This document shows, in pieces, positions 5,522 to 8,439 of a stretch of DNA of 8,439 nt. The number at the start of each line of letters is the position of its first letter. The stretch's first letter is position 1. The notes beneath the pieces were generated by a model, which saw nothing but the letters and a program-made list of their open reading frames with translations, searched no databases and had not been told where the DNA came from. The translations under genes and the position numbers were made by a program. This DNA comes from Sulfurospirillum sp. (lineage in GTDB: Bacteria > Campylobacterota > Campylobacteria > Campylobacterales > QNZT01): the NCBI GenBank assembly GCA_003978405.1, contig QNZU01000053.1, positions 1 through 8,439 on the forward strand, in the 5' to 3' direction.

Positions 5522-6356
5522 GAAACACCTAAGATTGGGTGTTTATAACACTCTTGAAGTAAATCGCCAAACTCAAAACGGATTGTATCTAAAAGCTGAA
5601 GATGAGGATGAAGTTTTGTTACCCAACATTTATGTCAAGCCATCTATGCAAATAGGTGATGAAATTGATGTGTTTTTATATACAGACTCTTTGGATAGAG
5701 TTGTGGCTACTACACTAAAGCCAAAACTGTTATTGAATGAGTTTGCATATCTAAAAGTGGTAAGTGTAGATAAGTTTGGTATTTTTTTGGATTGGGGATT
5801 GCCAAAAGATCTGTTTGTTCCCAAAAAAGAGCAAAAATCTCTTAGAGTAGGGGACTATTCACTCTTCTATCTGGATTTAGATCATCAAACAAACCGTCTT
5901 TATGCATCACAAAAGATAGAGAAGTTTCTAAAGAAAAATCCGAAGTATTACAAAAATCAAGAGGTAGATATCATCATCTTTGCTAAAACACCAATGGGTT
6001 ACAAGGTATTGATTGACCAAAGTTATACCGGTATGATATATGAAAACGAGATATTTGAAGAGCTAACTTTGGGAGAGGAGAGAAGAGCTTATATAAAAAA
6101 GGTAAGAGATGACAATAAGATTGACCTCTCTCTTTTGCCAATTGGTACCAAATCATTGGATATGGCTTGTGAAAAGATTATTGAACTGTTAAAAAACAAT
6201 AACGGAAAAATAGAGCTAAACTATAAAAGTGATGCAGAGTTGATAAAAAAGAGAGTTCAAATCAGTAAGAAGCTTTATAAAAAAGCTCTTACTAAATTGG
6301 TTGAGGAGAATAGAATCAAAATTGAAAATGTAATTACATTAAAAGAGTTAGAATAA
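5514..6356 (+). CDS. CvfB-like S1 and winged-helix RNA-binding protein
   Basis: The 280-residue product has the CvfB/YitL layout: several S1-like OB folds followed by a C-terminal winged helix. The first S1-like unit is at about 4-66 (GVYNTLEVNRQTQNGLYL), the second at 71-135 (EFAYLKVVSVDKFGIFLDWG, then LPKDLFVPKKEQ), the third at 145-210 (GYKVLIDQSYTGMIYENE), and the winged helix at 213-280 (ISKKLYKKALTKLVEENRI). CvfB was described as a virulence regulator in Staphylococcus aureus and binds RNA; its role in Campylobacterota is not established. The start is ATG at 5514, with AAAGG 8 bases upstream, overlapping the hemH stop by 8 bases, so the gene is co-transcribed with hemH and flgS. It is the last gene of the operon and converges on the dpnI homologue after 51 bases. 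Confidence 0.85.
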   Translation: MLEKHLRLGVYNTLEVNRQTQNGLYLKAEDEDEVLLPNIYVKPSMQIGDEIDVFLYTDSLDRVVATTLKPKLLLNEFAYLKVVSVDKFGIFLDWGLPKDLFVPKKEQKSLRVGDYSLFYLDLDHQTNRLYASQKIEKFLKKNPKYYKNQEVDIIIFAKTPMGYKVLIDQSYTGMIYENEIFEELTLGEERRAYIKKVRDDNKIDLSLLPIGTKSLDMACEKIIELLKNNNGKIELNYKSDAELIKKRVQISKKLYKKALTKLVEENRIKIENVITLKELE

Positions 6357-6407
6357 TCATCTATTTTCTAATAGTATTTTAAACAATCAGAATTTTTGAG
6401 GTTGCCC

Positions 6408-7175
6408 TTAAGTCAATTTGTAAATTCCGTTACCTTTAAACTCCAAATAGCCTTTGTCTCTGAGAATTTGTAGTTGTTGTCTGATTTTAGCTTGGATATT
6501 GTTATTTTTTGGATGTTTTGATTTTAAATATGTTTCAAATTTGTAGATATCAGATATAGTGAAAATATTTTTATTGAGCTTATCAATACATTTGAGTGTA
6601 TCAATCAACCAGCCTTTTGATCTTAGATCTGTTGCTTGTTTTAAAAAGATTGTTTTATTCCAAATATCTAATATTTTCTCTTTACTCTCTTCTTGTCCAT
6701 CTTTTATATAAAAAATTTTTCCACTATTTGGAATAGTATCAAGAAGTATATTACAGCCTATCCAACCGGCTCTTTTTGATGTTGGAGACAAAGGATTTCT
6801 TTTTTCTATGATTTCAGGTATGAAAAAATGTTTTGGAATAACTAGAAAGTTAATAATATTAAGAGTGTTTTGATCATAGTTTAAAAAGAAAAAATTTGGA
6901 TTAGAGTCGCTATTTAATCTATCGATCATTGTTGAATATGCACCATCAACAATTTTTTTGCCAATATTACCTTTTTTACTTTTTAATTCATACTCCTCTT
7001 TGCAGTTAGAGCAATAAAAATCAGCAACAGGTCTATTGTTTTCATATTCTGCAATACTATTTCCACAGTTTGGGCAGAAAATATACTCATTAACCCATTT
7101 TTCAGTAAGAACTCTTATTTTTTGAGAAGGACTGTTATATCTTGAGGCTATTGTTGAATCAAGATTTAAATTCAT
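6408..7175 (-). CDS. DpnI-family methyl-directed restriction endonuclease
   Basis: The 255-residue protein aligns by eye over its whole length with DpnI of Streptococcus pneumoniae (254 aa), which cuts GATC only when the adenine is methylated. Shared blocks include QK-x-R-x-LTE-x-WV (18-28), a four-cysteine zinc site (Cys34, Cys37, Cys55, Cys58), ENNRPVADFYC, the PD-(D/E)XK active site D52 ... E63-L-K65 (EYELKSKKG), NPNFFFL, KRAGWIGCNI, and the C-terminal winged helix with IRQQLQILRDKGYLEFKGNG, which in DpnI also recognises methylated DNA. All catalytic and zinc residues are present, so the enzyme looks intact. No methyltransferase and no DpnD-like partner accompany it. The gene follows guaB after 18 bp on the same strand. 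By eye it is more AT-rich than guaB, which fits acquisition. The ATG has no Shine-Dalgarno sequence. Cleavage of Gm6ATC is inferred from the family. Confidence 0.93.
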   Translation of the reverse strand: MNLNLDSTIASRYNSPSQKIRVLTEKWVNEYIFCPNCGNSIAEYENNRPVADFYCSNCKEEYELKSKKGNIGKKIVDGAYSTMIDRLNSDSNPNFFFLNYDQNTLNIINFLVIPKHFFIPEIIEKRNPLSPTSKRAGWIGCNILLDTIPNSGKIFYIKDGQEESKEKILDIWNKTIFLKQATDLRSKGWLIDTLKCIDKLNKNIFTISDIYKFETYLKSKHPKNNNIQAKIRQQLQILRDKGYLEFKGNGIYKLT

Positions 7176-7184
7176 TTTATCAGA

Positions 7185-7210
7185 GAATTATCACTCAAGA
7201 GTGATAATTC
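7185..7210 (-). promoter_or_regulatory. Perfect 12-bp inverted repeat at guaB/dpnI junction
   Basis: GAATTATCACTC (7185-7196) and GAGTGATAATTC (7199-7210) are exact reverse complements separated by two bases. In RNA the loop would widen to about four bases. The hairpin contains the last guaB codons and its TGA stop (7195-7197) and ends 9 bases before the dpnI ATG. Neither side has a T-tract, so it is a poor intrinsic terminator. A role in mRNA processing, or in limiting dpnI translation unless guaB ribosomes open it, is inferred. Confidence 0.65.
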
Positions 7211-8439
7211 GGAGCTTCCTTAGTAATCGTTACATCGTGAACATGGCTCTCTTTGAGTCCTGCTGTTGTGATCTGCACAAACTCCGCTTTTTCTTGAAAT
7301 GTAGGTATATCTTTAGCTCCTACATATCCCATAGAAGCTCTCAAACCGCCTACAAGCTGATGGACAACCGCACTCATTTTTCCTCTATATGGTACCATTC
7401 CCTCGATTCCCTCTGGTACCAACTTATCAGCCGCTGTTCCCTCTTGGAAATATCTGTCGTTGCTCCCTTTTTGCATCGCTCCAATGCTGCCCATACCTCG
7501 GTAGCTTTTGTATTGTCGCCCCTGATACATGATGACATCTCCGGGAGACTCTTCGGTACCTGCCAACATACTTCCTATCATCACTGAACTAGCACCTACC
7601 GCCAGAGCTTTTGCTACATCTCCAGAGTATTTGATACCTCCATCGGCGATAATAGGAACACCGTGTTTGTTTGCCTCATCGGTACATGTTGCAATCGCTG
7701 TGATTTGTGGGACTCCTACACCTGCTACTATCCTTGTAGTACATATTGATCCTGGTCCTATTCCTACTTTCACTGCATCTGCTCCTGCTTCACATAGTGC
7801 ACGGACAGCTTCAGGAGTAGCCACATTTCCTGCAATGATCTGCACATCAAGTTTTGATTTTATCATTCTTACAGTATCAATGATCCCTTTTGAGTGTCCA
7901 TGTGCAGAGTCTAGTACCAATACATCTACTCCAGCCTCTACTAGAGCCTTAGCTCTATCCATCTGCCCCACACCGATTGCTGCTCCACATCTAAGCCTGC
8001 CTGAGCTGTCTTTGTTTGAGTTTGGAAACTCTTTTCTTTTTTTAAGATCTTTTATCGTGATTAGACCTGCAAGTTTGCCGTTCGTATCTACAAGTGGGAG
8101 CTTTTCTATCTTGTTTGTTTTGAAAATCTCCTCTGCATCATCAAGAGATATTCCGTGTTTTGCTGTGATTAGTGGAGCTTTTGTCATCACCTCTTTTATG
8201 AGTTTGCTTGTATCACTTTCAAATCTAAGATCTCTATTTGTCAAAATCCCCACAAGCTTTTCATCCTCATCAACTACTGGAAACCCTGATATCTTATACT
8301 CTCTCATAAGGTGTAGAGCATCTTCGATTTTTTCATTTGGTTTTAGATGAATCGGTTCATTTATGATCCCACTCTCACTCTTTTTTACTCTTCTTACTTC
8401 TCTGACTTGAGAGTCTATATCCATATTTTTATGGATGAT
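7195..8439 (-). CDS. guaB: IMP dehydrogenase (N-terminus cut by window end)
   Basis: GuaB oxidises IMP to XMP with NAD+, the committed step of GMP synthesis. The frame is open to the window edge: five codons (IIHKN) precede the ATG at 8424, and IIHKNMDIDSQ is the internal strand just before the CBS pair in IMPDH, so that ATG is not the start. About 70 N-terminal residues are missing from a family length near 485. Counting from that methionine, two CBS domains occupy about 20-130, the phosphate and catalytic loop GPGSIC(228)TTR carries the nucleophilic cysteine, DGGIKYSGD is at 261-269, the flap MGSIGAMQKGSNDRYFQ at 311-327, and the Arg-Tyr element in PEGIEGMVPYRG at 337-348. All catalytic elements are intact. 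It is the upstream gene of a unit shared with the dpnI homologue. Confidence 0.96.
   Translation of the reverse strand: MIHKNMDIDSQVREVRRVKKSESGIINEPIHLKPNEKIEDALHLMREYKISGFPVVDEDEKLVGILTNRDLRFESDTSKLIKEVMTKAPLITAKHGISLDDAEEIFKTNKIEKLPLVDTNGKLAGLITIKDLKKRKEFPNSNKDSSGRLRCGAAIGVGQMDRAKALVEAGVDVLVLDSAHGHSKGIIDTVRMIKSKLDVQIIAGNVATPEAVRALCEAGADAVKVGIGPGSICTTRIVAGVGVPQITAIATCTDEANKHGVPIIADGGIKYSGDVAKALAVGASSVMIGSMLAGTEESPGDVIMYQGRQYKSYRGMGSIGAMQKGSNDRYFQEGTAADKLVPEGIEGMVPYRGKMSAVVHQLVGGLRASMGYVGAKDIPTFQEKAEFVQITTAGLKESHVHDVTITKEAPNYHS

Noticed and set aside
6361..6380. Possible terminator between the convergent cvfB-like and dpnI genes
   Set aside because: CTATT/AATAG gives only a 5-bp A/T-rich stem with one G-C pair, followed by TATTTT. 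It is too weak to call, though the convergent layout suggests some terminator should be here.
7201..8350. Plus-strand ORFs of 128 and 273 codons opposite guaB
   Set aside because: They are shadows of the strongly conserved IMP dehydrogenase frame. Their products are rich in Ser, Thr, Pro and Ile as expected for antisense reading, and no family is recognisable.
8422..8439. ATG at 8424 as the guaB start
   Set aside because: The frame continues to the window edge as IIHKN, a conserved internal IMPDH segment, so the gene is cut by the window rather than starting here.
1..8439. CRISPR array, insertion sequence or phage genes
   Set aside because: No regularly spaced direct repeats, transposase-like products or structural phage genes were seen on either strand.

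Overview
The window looks like a chromosomal segment of a Campylobacterota (epsilonproteobacterial) organism, plausibly from the Sulfurimonas/Sulfurovum/Arcobacter side, although no genus can be fixed from the sequence. The evidence is an AT-rich base composition, a FlgS-type cytoplasmic flagellar histidine kinase, overlapping genes that start with TTG, and a TATAAT-dominated promoter with no clear -35.

Layout. Bases 1-247 (+) are the C-terminal end of a Prx6-type peroxiredoxin, closed by a hairpin terminator that works better on the minus strand. Bases 278-532 (-) hold an 84-codon ORF of unknown function whose stop codon lies in that hairpin. Bases 533-889 have no convincing protein gene. 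They carry a near-consensus sigma70 promoter (TTGACA, 16 bp, TATAAT) pointing right, followed by about 190 bases that can fold into a long rod and end in a perfect 13-bp hairpin: a candidate small RNA. Bases 890-2113 (-) encode a 407-residue coiled-coil lipoprotein. Upstream of it is a long leader (to about 2345) with a possible 51-codon ORF and alternative hairpins. A CAT-anticodon tRNA is at 2548-2624 (+).

Bases 2641-6356 (+) form one tight operon of four genes behind an extended -10 promoter: a DUF234-like PD-(D/E)XK protein, flgS (flagellar sensor kinase), hemH (ferrochelatase) and a CvfB-like S1/winged-helix RNA-binding protein. All junctions overlap by 4-8 bases. The first three genes start with TTG, two of them in a TTGA stop/start overlap.

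Bases 6408-8439 (-) are a second transcription unit. guaB (IMP dehydrogenase, N-terminus cut by the window end) is followed 18 bp later by a solitary homologue of DpnI, the restriction enzyme that cuts only adenine-methylated GATC. A perfect 12-bp inverted repeat spans the guaB stop codon and sits just before the dpnI start, which has no visible Shine-Dalgarno sequence.

How the genes fit together. Most are housekeeping functions: peroxide detoxification, flagellar regulation, haem and purine synthesis, RNA binding. The accessory element is the orphan DpnI homologue, probably a single-gene defence against Dam-methylated DNA, carried on a housekeeping transcript. The least explained parts are the candidate RNA at 693-890 and the leader of the coiled-coil lipoprotein.
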